From Fumia sp045615345 (GTDB lineage: Bacteria; Bacillota; Clostridia; Oscillospirales; Ruminococcaceae), in the NCBI GenBank assembly GCA_045615345.1, contig JAZLER010000021.1, positions 1 through 52,723 on the forward strand: a DNA stretch of 52,723 nucleotides, read 5' to 3'. The notes beneath the pieces were generated by a model that was not told the DNA's origin, did not search any database, and was given only the letters and a program-made list of their open reading frames with translations. Both the position numbers and the translations under genes were made by a program. This document shows, piece by piece, positions 1-8,201 of this stretch. Every line of letters starts with the position of its first letter. Within the stretch, counting starts at the first letter, position 1.

Positions 1-146
1 GAGTTAAAGATGATGCTGTTTTGGGTGATAAGACATTCGAAGTTTATGACTTCAATGCAACAGGCGCATTTAATGAAGAAACATTTATGCCCGAAGATAT
101 CACTCCTGATCTCAACACAAGAGAAGTTACTGTAACAGTTGAATAA
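1..146 (+). CDS. C-terminal end of an unidentified protein (partial)
   Basis: An open frame enters from the left edge (first complete codon at base 3) and stops at a TAA at 144-146. The roughly 47 visible residues are acidic and rich in Thr, Asp and Val, and end in an alternating Thr/Val stretch (REVTVTVE). That resembles the last beta-strand of an extracellular or Ig-like domain. No motif identifies a family. It is followed by 68 bases without a gene and then an intrinsic terminator, which fits the end of a transcription unit. The function is unknown and the beta-domain reading is a guess from composition only. Confidence 0.55.
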   Translation, partial: VKDDAVLGDKTFEVYDFNATGAFNEETFMPEDITPDLNTREVTVTVE

Positions 147-214
147 TATTCTGCTACGGACTTTTCCGCAGTTATTATGCAGAGATGCAAATGATTGTTA
201 AATAACAAAATTAA

Positions 215-242
215 GGAAACCTCAAAAGAGGTTTCCTTTTTT
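215..242 (+). terminator. Intrinsic terminator after the partial gene
   Basis: A 9-bp perfect stem (GGAAACCTC / GAGGTTTCC) with an AAAA loop is followed by a run of T residues. It closes the upstream gene. Because it lies before the aroB promoter, it also shows that the in-frame extension of aroB upstream to base 195 is not real. Confidence 0.9.
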
Positions 243-266
243 ATTTCAAAAAATTTCATCTATCGG

Positions 267-295
267 TTGAATTATTGGGGAAAAAGATGTAAAAT
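267..295 (+). promoter_or_regulatory. Probable promoter of the aro operon
   Basis: TTGAAT at 267-272 and TAAAAT at 290-295 are separated by 17 bp. They lie 40 bp upstream of the aroB start and downstream of the previous terminator. I see no attenuator or operator between this promoter and aroB. Confidence 0.6.
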
Positions 296-335
296 AGAAT
301 GTAGATTTATCCGTATGAGAGAAAGGCAGAAATTT

Positions 336-1421
336 ATGAAAAAACTTCGTGTAAATTTAAGTGAAGGAAGAAGTTATGATATTTTAATTGAAAGCGGTCT
401 TTTAAAAGATGCAGGCGGAAAAATCAAAGAAGTATACACTGGCAGACGAATAGCTGTAATTACCGATTCGACTGTTAAAGTCCTTTATGCCGAAAAGCTT
501 GTAGCTTCGCTTGAAAAATCAGGCTTTGAAACAAAGGTTATTAATTTCCCTGCGGGTGAACCTTCTAAAAATATGGATACCGTTATAAGCCTTTATGATG
601 CGCTTTTGGAACCTGTTCCTTTTGCGGTGACAAGAAGTGACCTGATAATAGCGCTCGGTGGCGGTGTAACCGGGGATATGGCTGGCTTTGTTGCGGCAAC
701 ATTGCTTCGCGGAATTCCATTTGTGCAGATTCCTACAACATTACTTTCGCAGGTTGACAGTTCTGTTGGCGGAAAGGTTGCTGTTGATTTAAAACAAGGC
801 AAAAACTTAGCAGGGGTATTCTATCAACCAAAGCTTGTACTGGTTGACCCTGACACTTTAAAAACACTTTCCGACCGTATTTTCTCCGATGGCCTTGCGG
901 AGGTTATCAAATATGGTATGATAAGGGATAAAGCGCTTTTTGAAGTTATCGAAAAAGCAAAATCCAGAGAAAATCTTATTCCTTTTATGGAGGATATTAT
1001 ATACACTTGCTGTGATATAAAAAGAGAAATTGTCGAGCATGATGAGTTTGATACAGGTGAGAGAATGCTTTTAAATTTCGGGCATACTCTGGGACATGTT
1101 TTCGAAAAACTCGGTAATTATTCTTTGTATATGCATGGCGAGGCGGTTTCCTGCGGTATGGTTGCAATACTTAAAATCGGAGAAAATCTGTCGCTTACAG
1201 AAAAAGGGAATGCAAAAAGGCTTGAAAATCTTTTAAACTCGTATTCACTTCCCGTAAAGCCTGATAATGTATCGGCAAAAGATGTTGTTGAAACTCTGTC
1301 TTACGATAAAAAAGGAAGCGGCGATGATATTACCGTAGTTTTTTGCAAAAATCCGGGCGAGTCATTCTTTAAAAAGATGTCAAAGAAAGAATTAGCAGGA
1401 CTGTCCGAAGAAATTATTTAA
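336..1421 (+). CDS. aroB: 3-dehydroquinate synthase
   Basis: AroB converts DAHP to 3-dehydroquinate, the second step of the shikimate pathway, with NAD+ and a divalent metal in the cytoplasm. The 361-residue product has the family's usual length. It shows the NAD-binding GGGVTGD motif and the following PTTLLSQVDSSVGGK segment, and the metal-binding histidines in NFGHTLGH and HGEAV. The frame is open back to base 195, but that part runs over the upstream terminator and promoter. The ATG at 336, preceded by GAGAAAGG, is therefore the start. It opens a compact operon with aroA 13 nt downstream. No DAHP synthase, dehydroquinase, pheA or tyrA is visible here, so those steps are encoded elsewhere. 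Confidence 0.96.
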   Translation: MKKLRVNLSEGRSYDILIESGLLKDAGGKIKEVYTGRRIAVITDSTVKVLYAEKLVASLEKSGFETKVINFPAGEPSKNMDTVISLYDALLEPVPFAVTRSDLIIALGGGVTGDMAGFVAATLLRGIPFVQIPTTLLSQVDSSVGGKVAVDLKQGKNLAGVFYQPKLVLVDPDTLKTLSDRIFSDGLAEVIKYGMIRDKALFEVIEKAKSRENLIPFMEDIIYTCCDIKREIVEHDEFDTGERMLLNFGHTLGHVFEKLGNYSLYMHGEAVSCGMVAILKIGENLSLTEKGNAKRLENLLNSYSLPVKPDNVSAKDVVETLSYDKKGSGDDITVVFCKNPGESFFKKMSKKELAGLSEEII

Positions 1422-1434
1422 AGCAGGTGAATTC

Positions 1435-2652
1435 GTGGATCTTTTAATAACTCCTCAGAAACTTTACGGCGAGGTTAAAGTACCTTCTTCCAAAAGTGCA
1501 GGACACAGAAATATAATTGCGGCGGCACTTGGTGGCGGAGAAGTGACCGACATAAGTTTTTCGGAGGATATTTATGCGACTTTGAACTGTATCAAAGCGC
1601 TCGGTATAGATTTTTGCAAAAAAGACAATACTGTGTGCTTTGAAAATGATAAAAAGTCTGAAAACCTCCTTCTTGACTGTAATGAGTCAGGTTCTACTTT
1701 AAGGTTTTTTATTCCGCTTGCCATTGCTTTGTATCCCGACAGAGAAATAGTTTTCAAAGGTAGCAAAAGGCTTATGGAAAGACCTTTGACTACATATTTT
1801 GATATTTTTGAAAAAGACAATATTTTCTATAAGGCTGATTTGGAAAACCTCACTGTAAAAGGAGCACTTTCAGGAGGAGAGTATAAATTAAGCGGAAAGA
1901 TAAGCTCTCAGTTTATAACAGGACTTTTATTTGCTTTACCGCTTTTGAAAACCCCGTCAAAGATAGTGATTACCGATAATTTAGAGTCAAAAGGGTATGT
2001 GGATATGACACTTGATACTCTCAAGAAATCGGGTGTTGTGGTTGAAAACAAAGATTATAAGGAGTTTATAATCCCTTGTAATCAGCAGTATAAATTATGC
2101 AAAAATAAGGTGGAGGCGGATTTTTCACAAGGTGCCTTTTTCCTTACTGCAAATTTTCTTGGCTGTGATATCAGCCTTATTGGGCTTGATATGAATTCCA
2201 AACAGGGCGACAAGGCTATTTGCAAAATTCTTTCGGATTTCAAGAAAGATGAGGATATTACCATAGATGTGAGTGATATCCCCGATTTAGTGCCGACTAT
2301 GGCGGTTGCCGCTTCTCTGAGAAACGGTAATAAGACATATTTTGTAAACGGTGCAAGGCTCAGAATGAAAGAAAGCGACAGGATTAAAACCACCTGCGAT
2401 ATGATAAAATCCCTCGGCGGCGGTATTTTTGAAGGCGAAGACAGTATTACCGTAATCGGCAAAGAAGCCCTTTCGGGTGGAGTTATAAACTGCTATAATG
2501 ACCATAGAATTGCGATGGCGGCAGCAGTTGCCGCAACTGTATGCAAATCGGAAGTAAAACTTCTCGGCGCAGAATGTGTTAAAAAATCTTATCCCGGTTT
2601 CTGGGAAGATTATAAATCCCTTGGCGGAAAGATTAAGGAGGATGGCAGATGA
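1435..2652 (+). CDS. aroA: 3-phosphoshikimate 1-carboxyvinyltransferase (EPSP synthase)
   Basis: AroA transfers enolpyruvyl from PEP to shikimate-3-phosphate. The 405-residue product shows the N-terminal PSSKSAGHR substrate loop (usually PGSKS in other groups), the SGSTLRFF segment, and the C-terminal KESDRI and NDHRIAMA motifs that bind PEP. The start is a GTG at 1435 behind AGGTGA; the reading frame begins exactly at the conserved N-terminus. The gene ends in an ATGA overlap with aroC, so the two are translationally coupled. The serine-containing PSSKS loop resembles clostridial-type enzymes rather than the enterobacterial type, but sensitivity to any inhibitor cannot be read from this alone. 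Confidence 0.95.
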   Translation: MDLLITPQKLYGEVKVPSSKSAGHRNIIAAALGGGEVTDISFSEDIYATLNCIKALGIDFCKKDNTVCFENDKKSENLLLDCNESGSTLRFFIPLAIALYPDREIVFKGSKRLMERPLTTYFDIFEKDNIFYKADLENLTVKGALSGGEYKLSGKISSQFITGLLFALPLLKTPSKIVITDNLESKGYVDMTLDTLKKSGVVVENKDYKEFIIPCNQQYKLCKNKVEADFSQGAFFLTANFLGCDISLIGLDMNSKQGDKAICKILSDFKKDEDITIDVSDIPDLVPTMAVAASLRNGNKTYFVNGARLRMKESDRIKTTCDMIKSLGGGIFEGEDSITVIGKEALSGGVINCYNDHRIAMAAAVAATVCKSEVKLLGAECVKKSYPGFWEDYKSLGGKIKEDGR

Positions 2653-3695
2653 AAACAGAGTATACAATTTTTGGCGAATCCCACGGGGAAGCAATAGGCG
2701 TTGTAATAGAAAATCTGCCGTCAGGAATTTCAATAGATAATGATTTTATTTTAAGTGAAATGACAAGGCGACAGGCGAAAAAAGGCGGACTTACAACCCC
2801 TCGTATCGAGTCGGATATTCCCGAAATTTTAAGCGGTGTTTTTGACGGGAAAACCACAGGTACGCCTCTTTGCGCTATTATAAGGAATGACAATACCCGT
2901 TCAAAGGATTATAACAACGACTTGCTTCGCCCTTCGCACGCAGACTATACAGGCTTAGTGCGTTACGATGGTTTTAATGATTACAGGGGTGGGGGACATT
3001 TCTCGGGCCGCCTCACAGCTCCGCTTGTTTTCGCAGGTGCTGTTGCAAAACTGGTTTTAAAAGAAAAGGGTATTTTTGTCGGTGCCCATATTCTGCAGAT
3101 CGGTAATGTAAAAGATGATGGATTTGACGAAAAAATGCTGTCAGCAGAATATTTTGGAACTTTGTCAAAAAAAGATTTCACCGTTATAAACGATGAAAAA
3201 GGCGAAGAAATGAAGTCGCTAATTCAAAAAGCAAGGGAAGAGCTGACATCTGTCGGTGGCATTATTGAATGTGCCGTTATCGGTATGCCTGCAGGGATGG
3301 GTTCGCCTGACAAGGATAACCTTGAGGGCGTTATCTCCAGAAATGTTTTCAGGGTTCCTGCTGTTAAAGGTATAGAGTTTGGCCTGGGATTTGGCTTTGC
3401 AAATGCGTATGCTCATGAAGTTAATGACGCTTTTTGCATAAATAACGGTAAAATTGAAACAAAAACCAACAACAATGGTGGAATTCTTGGTGGTATTTCA
3501 ACCGGTATGCCGATAGTTTTCAAAACAGTTATAAAACCGACTCCGTCTATTGCGCGAAAACAAGATACAGTTGATGTTTCTGATATGACTGAAACAGAAA
3601 TAGAAATTCACGGCAGACATGACCCGTGTATTCTGTCACGCGCTGCGGTTGTAATTGAAAGTGCAGCTGCACTTTCAATACTGGAAGCTCTTTAA
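2649..3695 (+). CDS. aroC: Chorismate synthase
   Basis: AroC eliminates phosphate from EPSP to give chorismate and requires reduced FMN. The 348-residue product begins with the family's GESHG signature (residues 7-11). It also contains RPSHAD and the YRGGGHFSGR stretch, and near the C-terminus GRHDPC followed by RAAVV, all standard landmarks. The start codon overlaps the aroA stop by four bases (ATGA). Its order after aroB and aroA follows the usual Clostridia-type aro cluster. No separate flavin reductase domain is attached, so FMN must be reduced by another protein. Confidence 0.96.
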   Translation: MKTEYTIFGESHGEAIGVVIENLPSGISIDNDFILSEMTRRQAKKGGLTTPRIESDIPEILSGVFDGKTTGTPLCAIIRNDNTRSKDYNNDLLRPSHADYTGLVRYDGFNDYRGGGHFSGRLTAPLVFAGAVAKLVLKEKGIFVGAHILQIGNVKDDGFDEKMLSAEYFGTLSKKDFTVINDEKGEEMKSLIQKAREELTSVGGIIECAVIGMPAGMGSPDKDNLEGVISRNVFRVPAVKGIEFGLGFGFANAYAHEVNDAFCINNGKIETKTNNNGGILGGISTGMPIVFKTVIKPTPSIARKQDTVDVSDMTETEIEIHGRHDPCILSRAAVVIESAAALSILEAL

Positions 3696-3706
3696 GGAGT
3701 CTTAGA

Positions 3707-5014
3707 ATGGATAAAAATATTGTTCTTATCGGTATGCCGGGGTCGGGCAAAAGTACTGTGGGTAAAATTCTTGCCCAAAAGATGAATATGAATTTTGCCG
3801 ACCTTGATACTGAAATCGAAAATTATCTTGGTGAGAGTATTTCTGATGTTTTTGCAAAAAAAGGTGAAAAATTTTTCAGGGATGCTGAAACCCACTGTGC
3901 TGAAACTGTTGCAAAAAAGAAATCTCTGGTCATTGCAACAGGTGGCGGCGTTATCATAAGAGAAGAGAATATGAAAGCCCTTTCCGAAAATGGTGTAGTG
4001 GTTTTTCTGGACAGACCTTTGAGTGCTTTGCTCGGCGAGGATTTGTCGGGAAGACCACTCTTGAAAGATGGTGCTGAAAGGCTTTACAATCTTTACAATA
4101 AGCGTATAGATTTATATAAAAAATACGCAGAGTATAAAATAGAAAGTGTAAAAAGCCCTGAATTTGTTGCTGAAAATGTTGTTTCGGCGATTACAAAGAA
4201 AAACTATCATTTAGGGGTTATAGGAAATCCGATTTCGCATACGCTTTCTCCGTTTATTCATACAAAGCTTGCAGAATTTTTAGGGGTGAGCTGTGAATAT
4301 CTGCCCTATAAAGTGGAAGATGTCAATGGGTTTGTCGGCTTTGCCCAAAAAGAAAATTTTGATGGTTTTAACATAACTATTCCGCATAAAAAAGCAATAA
4401 TGGACGAAATCACAGAATGTGATGATTATGCAAAAATGTGCGGAGCTGTAAATACCGTGAAGATTACCGATGGTGTTTTGAAAGGTTACAATACCGATGG
4501 GGACGGAATTTATTTTTCGTTGTTGCAAAATAAAGCAGACCCCGGGGGCAAAAGGGTTATGATTATAGGTGCAGGTGGTGCAGCTGTTTCGATTTGCCGT
4601 AAAATGCTTTCTGTAGATGCCTTTGTGACAGTTCTTTGCAGAGATACCACAAAGTTTTCTGAAGAAAATGTAACAGTACTTGAGATGAATTCTGAAAATC
4701 TCAGGGCTGTCGCTGAAATTTCCGATATAATAATAAATGCAACCCCTTTGGGAATGGAAGGGATTGCTGACGATTTTGCCGATTTTTCATTTCTTGATAA
4801 TACAGATGCTTTTGTTTACGATATAGTTTACAAACCTTATGAAACAAATCTTGTAAAGGAAAGCAGAAAACGAGGGCTTAAATCCGAAAACGGACTTTCG
4901 ATGCTGATAAATCAGGCTATATTTGCATTTTCGGTTTTCACTGACAGACAGTTTGATTTTGATAAGGCATCCGCATATCTGCAAAAAGAGGTACAGAAGT
5001 ATATATATAAATAG
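3707..5014 (+). CDS. aroKE: Bifunctional shikimate kinase / shikimate dehydrogenase fusion
   Basis: One 435-residue frame carries two consecutive shikimate enzymes. Residues about 1-160 are shikimate kinase: Walker A GMPGSGKST near residue 8, DLD metal-binding segment, ATGGG shikimate-binding loop and the GRPLL lid region. Residues about 166-435 are shikimate dehydrogenase: NPISHTLSP at its N-terminus, the catalytic lysine in TIPHKKA, GAVNT, NTDG and the NADP-binding GAGGAA. All catalytic residues I can check are present in both halves. There is no stop or frameshift between them, and the linker is only a few residues. The gene sits 11 nt after aroC and closes the operon. The domains act on consecutive steps (dehydroshikimate to shikimate to shikimate-3-phosphate), with the kinase unusually placed first. 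Confidence 0.94.
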   Translation: MDKNIVLIGMPGSGKSTVGKILAQKMNMNFADLDTEIENYLGESISDVFAKKGEKFFRDAETHCAETVAKKKSLVIATGGGVIIREENMKALSENGVVVFLDRPLSALLGEDLSGRPLLKDGAERLYNLYNKRIDLYKKYAEYKIESVKSPEFVAENVVSAITKKNYHLGVIGNPISHTLSPFIHTKLAEFLGVSCEYLPYKVEDVNGFVGFAQKENFDGFNITIPHKKAIMDEITECDDYAKMCGAVNTVKITDGVLKGYNTDGDGIYFSLLQNKADPGGKRVMIIGAGGAAVSICRKMLSVDAFVTVLCRDTTKFSEENVTVLEMNSENLRAVAEISDIIINATPLGMEGIADDFADFSFLDNTDAFVYDIVYKPYETNLVKESRKRGLKSENGLSMLINQAIFAFSVFTDRQFDFDKASAYLQKEVQKYIYK

Positions 5015-5053
5015 CAAAAAGCGAGAAGATTTTTCTTCTCGCTTTTTGCATTA
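5014..5053. terminator. Bidirectional terminator between aroKE and groEL
   Basis: A 15-bp perfect stem (5014-5028 with 5035-5049) has an A/T-rich loop, and A and T runs form part of the arms. It overlaps the last base of the aroKE stop and can end both the aro operon and the convergent groESL operon. Confidence 0.85.
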
Positions 5054-5087
5054 GTGTGTTTAAGAACAAGCGGGAGGTCTAATGAAA

Positions 5088-6710
5088 TTAGTACATACCG
5101 CCTGCAGGCATAGCGGGGGCTGCAGGAACATCTTCCTTGATGTCAGCAACCAAAGATTCGGTTGTGAGCACCATTGCAGCGACACTTGCAGCGTTTTGCA
5201 AAGCGCTTCTTGTAACCTTTGTGGGGTCTACAATACCGAATTCGAGCATATCGCCATATTTTTCGTTGTATGCATCAAATCCGAAGCCAACTTTCTTGGC
5301 TGCAAGAATTTTATCAATGATAACGGAACCTTCAAGACCACCGTTTAATGCAATCTGGCGAATGGGTTCTTCCAAAGCCTTCAAAACAATTGTCGCACCT
5401 GTTTTTTCGTCACCTTCAAGTGAATTCACGAGTTTTTTAACAGCAGGGATTGCGTTAATGGGAGCAACACCGCCACCTGCAACAATACCTTCTTCAACAG
5501 CAGCTTTTGTAGCAGAGAGCGCATCTTCAATACGCATTTTCTTTTCTTTCATTTCGATTTCGGTAGCCGCACCAACTTTGATAACAGCAACACCACCGGA
5601 AAGTTTTGCGAGTCTTTCCTGGAGTTTTTCTCTGTCGAAATCGGAAGTTGTTGTAGCGATCTGAGAACGGATCTGCGCTACGCGGTTTTTGATTTCATTT
5701 TTATTGCCTGCGCCGTCAACAATGATGGTGTTTTCTTTCTGCACAACAACCTGACGAGCACGGCCGAGCTGCATAAGAGTTGCTTCCTTGAGGTCAAGAC
5801 CGATTTCCTCGCTGATAACCTGACCGCCTGTGAGGATAGCGATATCCTGAAGCATTTCTTTTCTTCTGTCGCCAAAACCGGGAGCTTTTACTGCAACGCA
5901 GTTGAATGTGCCACGGAGTTTGTTGAGGATAAGGGTTGTAAGAGCTTCACCCTCAATATCTTCAGCGATGATAACGAGTTTTTTGCCACTCTGAACAATC
6001 TGCTCAAGTAAGGGGAGAAGGTCCTGAATACTTGCGATTTTTTTGTCTGTGATAAGAATGAATGCATCGTCCATTACAGCTTCCATTTTTTCAGTGTCTG
6101 TGCACATATAAGGGGAGATGTAACCACGGTCAAACTGCATACCTTCAACAACTTCGCTGTATGTTTCAGCAGTTTTGGATTCTTCGATAGTGATAACTCC
6201 GTCAGCGGAAACTTTTTCCATAGCCTCTGCAATAAGATTTCCTACGAATTCATTGTCAGCGGAAACAGTTGCAACGCGGGCAATATCTTCGCTTCCTTTT
6301 ACTTTTTTGGAGTTTTTAACGATAGTTTTTACAGCTTCGTCAACAGCTTTCTGCATACCTCTTTTTAAAACCATAGGGTTTGCACCTGCCGCAACATTTT
6401 TCATACCCTCGCGGACAAGAGCCTGTGCGAGCAAGGTTGCGGTTGTTGTACCATCGCCTGCTGCATCGTTTGTTTTGGTTGCAACTTCTTTTACAAGTTG
6501 TGCACCCATATTTTCAAAAGCATCTTCGAGTTCAATTTCTTTTGCAATTGTGACACCATCGTTTGTGATGAGAGGCGCACCGAATTTTTTGTCGAGAACA
6601 ACATTTCTGCCCTTGGGTCCCAAGGTGATTTTAACAGTATCAGCAAGCTTGTCGATACCTGTCTGTAAAGCTTTTCTTGCTTCTTCGCCGTAAATAATCT
6701 GTTTTGCCAT
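5088..6710 (-). CDS. groEL: 60-kDa chaperonin GroEL
   Basis: GroEL forms the double-ring folding chamber that works with GroES and ATP in the cytoplasm. The 540-residue product starts MAKQIIYGEEAR and carries the nucleotide-binding LGPKGRNVV and GDGTTTAT motifs and the family's late GGGVAPINA-type segment. The length is typical for the family. The C-terminal tail is short and ends PAGGMY, rather than the long GGM repeats of many relatives. It lies 16 nt after groES in a two-gene operon under CIRCE control. Long open frames on the opposite strand within this gene are composition shadows. Confidence 0.98.
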   Translation of the reverse strand: MAKQIIYGEEARKALQTGIDKLADTVKITLGPKGRNVVLDKKFGAPLITNDGVTIAKEIELEDAFENMGAQLVKEVATKTNDAAGDGTTTATLLAQALVREGMKNVAAGANPMVLKRGMQKAVDEAVKTIVKNSKKVKGSEDIARVATVSADNEFVGNLIAEAMEKVSADGVITIEESKTAETYSEVVEGMQFDRGYISPYMCTDTEKMEAVMDDAFILITDKKIASIQDLLPLLEQIVQSGKKLVIIAEDIEGEALTTLILNKLRGTFNCVAVKAPGFGDRRKEMLQDIAILTGGQVISEEIGLDLKEATLMQLGRARQVVVQKENTIIVDGAGNKNEIKNRVAQIRSQIATTTSDFDREKLQERLAKLSGGVAVIKVGAATEIEMKEKKMRIEDALSATKAAVEEGIVAGGGVAPINAIPAVKKLVNSLEGDEKTGATIVLKALEEPIRQIALNGGLEGSVIIDKILAAKKVGFGFDAYNEKYGDMLEFGIVDPTKVTRSALQNAASVAAMVLTTESLVADIKEDVPAAPAMPAGGMY

Positions 6711-6726
6711 AGGTTGAGTCCTCCCT

Positions 6727-7011
6727 TTATTCCACTACTGCCAGGACATCGTTCTGACTGAGAATGATATATTCTTCGCCATCGAGTTTTACTTCTGTTC
6801 CGGCATATTTGCTGATAAGTACTTTATCGCCAACTTTAAGTTCCATTTTTACTTCTTTGCCGTCAATAATGCCACCGTTACCAACTGCAACAACTTCTGC
6901 AACAGAGGGTTTTTCTTTAGCAGCTCCTGCAAGGATGATTCCGCTTTTGGTGGTTTCTTCTGCTTCAACCATTTTAATAACAACACGGTCAGCTAAAGGT
7001 CTGATGTTCAT
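6727..7011 (-). CDS. groES: 10-kDa co-chaperonin GroES
   Basis: GroES caps the GroEL chamber. The 94-residue product begins with the family's IRPLADRVVIK strand. It has a mobile loop around residues 16-32 (EAEETTKSGIIL) that docks on GroEL, and later VGDKVLISKYAGTEV. The ATG is preceded by AGGAGGAAA on the minus strand (7015-7025). It is the first gene of the groESL operon, with the CIRCE element about 45 bp upstream of its start. Confidence 0.97.
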   Translation of the reverse strand: MNIRPLADRVVIKMVEAEETTKSGIILAGAAKEKPSVAEVVAVGNGGIIDGKEVKMELKVGDKVLISKYAGTEVKLDGEEYIILSQNDVLAVVE

Positions 7012-7056
7012 AAGATTTCCTCCTTGATTTATATGAAATAATAATTATCGGGCCTG

Positions 7057-7083
7057 TTAGCACTCTAAACCCTCGAGTGCTAA
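7057..7083 (-). promoter_or_regulatory. CIRCE element (HrcA operator)
   Basis: The element is a perfect TTAGCACTC - N9 - GAGTGCTAA inverted repeat, the consensus CIRCE operator bound by the heat-shock repressor HrcA. It lies just downstream of the groESL -10 box, where bound HrcA would block transcription. No hrcA gene is present in the window. Confidence 0.97.
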
Positions 7084-7091
7084 CACATAAT

Positions 7092-7120
7092 ATTGTACTC
7101 CATTTTTTGCAAAAATGCAA
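7092..7120 (-). promoter_or_regulatory. groESL promoter
   Basis: Read on the minus strand, TTGCAT (7120-7115) and TACAAT (7097-7092) are separated by 17 bp. The CIRCE operator covers the expected start-site region immediately downstream. Confidence 0.8.
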
Positions 7121-7230
7121 TGTTTTAATTGTTAATATTTTGTTTTTTGTAAGATGTTATAAAAATTTTTGCATATAACGCCGAGCTTTATGCAAAAAGG
7201 CATATAATTTTAATTTTTTTATAAATTTTG

Positions 7231-7259
7231 TTGCGATAAACCCGGTTTTGCAGTATAAT
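7231..7259 (+). promoter_or_regulatory. Promoter of the degV-ilvE unit
   Basis: TTGCGA at 7231-7236 and a perfect TATAAT at 7254-7259 are separated by 17 bp, about 40 bp upstream of the DegV-family start. The 7121-7230 stretch between this promoter and groESL is very A+T-rich, and I see no gene there. Confidence 0.8.
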
Positions 7260-7299
7260 ATATGCTATAGTATATACTCGTATGAAAAGAGGTGTCGCA

Positions 7300-8181
7300 A
7301 TGGGCACAAGAAAGTATGTTATTTCCACTGAAACAACCTGTGATATGCCAAAAGAGTATTATTTTCAGAATGGTATTTGCTGTTTGGGACTTACTTATAC
7401 AGTAAACGGCAAGGAGTATAATTCTGCATCGGACGATGGAATTTCTTCCGGGGATTTTTATAAAATGTTGAGAGAGGGTGCTGAGTCCAAGACTGCTCAG
7501 GTTTCCCCTGATGCCGCAACGATAGTTTTCGAAGAGCTTGTAAAAGAGGGTTATGATATTTTTCATCTTTCATTTTCTTCTGCGTTGAGCGGAACATATC
7601 AGAGTTGCAAAATTGCAGCCGATGATGTGATGGAGCGTTATCCCGATGCGAAAATTATTGTGGTTGATTCCCTTGCTGCATCGATGGGGCAGGGGCTTAT
7701 GCTTAACTATGCGGTTACTTTGAAAAACGAAGGTAAAACCATTGACGAAGTTGCAGAAATTATCGAAAAAGAAAAGCTTAATTTCTGTCATAATTTTACT
7801 GTTGATGATCTGCACTTTTTAAGCCGTGGTGGACGAATTTCCAAAATGACTGCTATTATGGGAACAGCGCTTGGAATAAAACCTTTACTCCATGTGGACG
7901 ATGAAGGACGGCTTATAAATGTAGGTAAAGTGAGAGGAAGAAAACAGTCTTTAAACTGGCTTGTTGACAAGATGGCTGAACGCATTGGCAATAAGAAAAA
8001 TGATGTAATTTATATCGTACATGCTGATGCAACCGGGGATGCGGAATATGTTTCGGATCTTGTAAACAAACGGTTTGGAATAAAGAATATTCTTATCAGT
8101 GATATCGGTCCTGTGATCGGTTCGCATGCAGGGCCCGGCACTGTTGCACTCTTCTTTGTTGGCGATACAAGAAAAATTTAA
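7300..8181 (+). CDS. DegV family fatty-acid-binding protein
   Basis: DegV proteins bind a single fatty acid; in several Firmicutes they act with fatty acid kinase (FakB role), feeding exogenous fatty acids into phospholipid synthesis. The 293-residue product shows the N-terminal STETTCDMP loop (family form tDSt.dlp), the LSSALSGTYQSC segment, VDSLAASMGQG, and a C-terminal GPVIGSHAGPG, matching the family throughout. An in-frame ATG at 7282 exists, but AGAGGTG lies between it and the ATG at 7300, so 7300 is the start. ilvE follows after 20 nt and is probably co-transcribed. No fakA-like gene is visible here, so the FakB role is only family-level inference. Confidence 0.88.
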   Translation: MGTRKYVISTETTCDMPKEYYFQNGICCLGLTYTVNGKEYNSASDDGISSGDFYKMLREGAESKTAQVSPDAATIVFEELVKEGYDIFHLSFSSALSGTYQSCKIAADDVMERYPDAKIIVVDSLAASMGQGLMLNYAVTLKNEGKTIDEVAEIIEKEKLNFCHNFTVDDLHFLSRGGRISKMTAIMGTALGIKPLLHVDDEGRLINVGKVRGRKQSLNWLVDKMAERIGNKKNDVIYIVHADATGDAEYVSDLVNKRFGIKNILISDIGPVIGSHAGPGTVALFFVGDTRKI

Positions 8182-8201
8182 TCTGAATAGAGGTAATAAA
8201 A

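Noticed and set aside
195..335. Upstream in-frame extension of aroB
   Set aside because: It includes the preceding terminator and the aroB promoter; the ATG at 336 matches the family N-terminus and has a ribosome site.
5137..5664. 175-codon plus-strand frame inside groEL
   Set aside because: The product is a Ser/Ala/Pro-rich low-complexity string without a ribosome site, lying entirely opposite groEL; the similar frame at 6175-6693 is rejected for the same reason.
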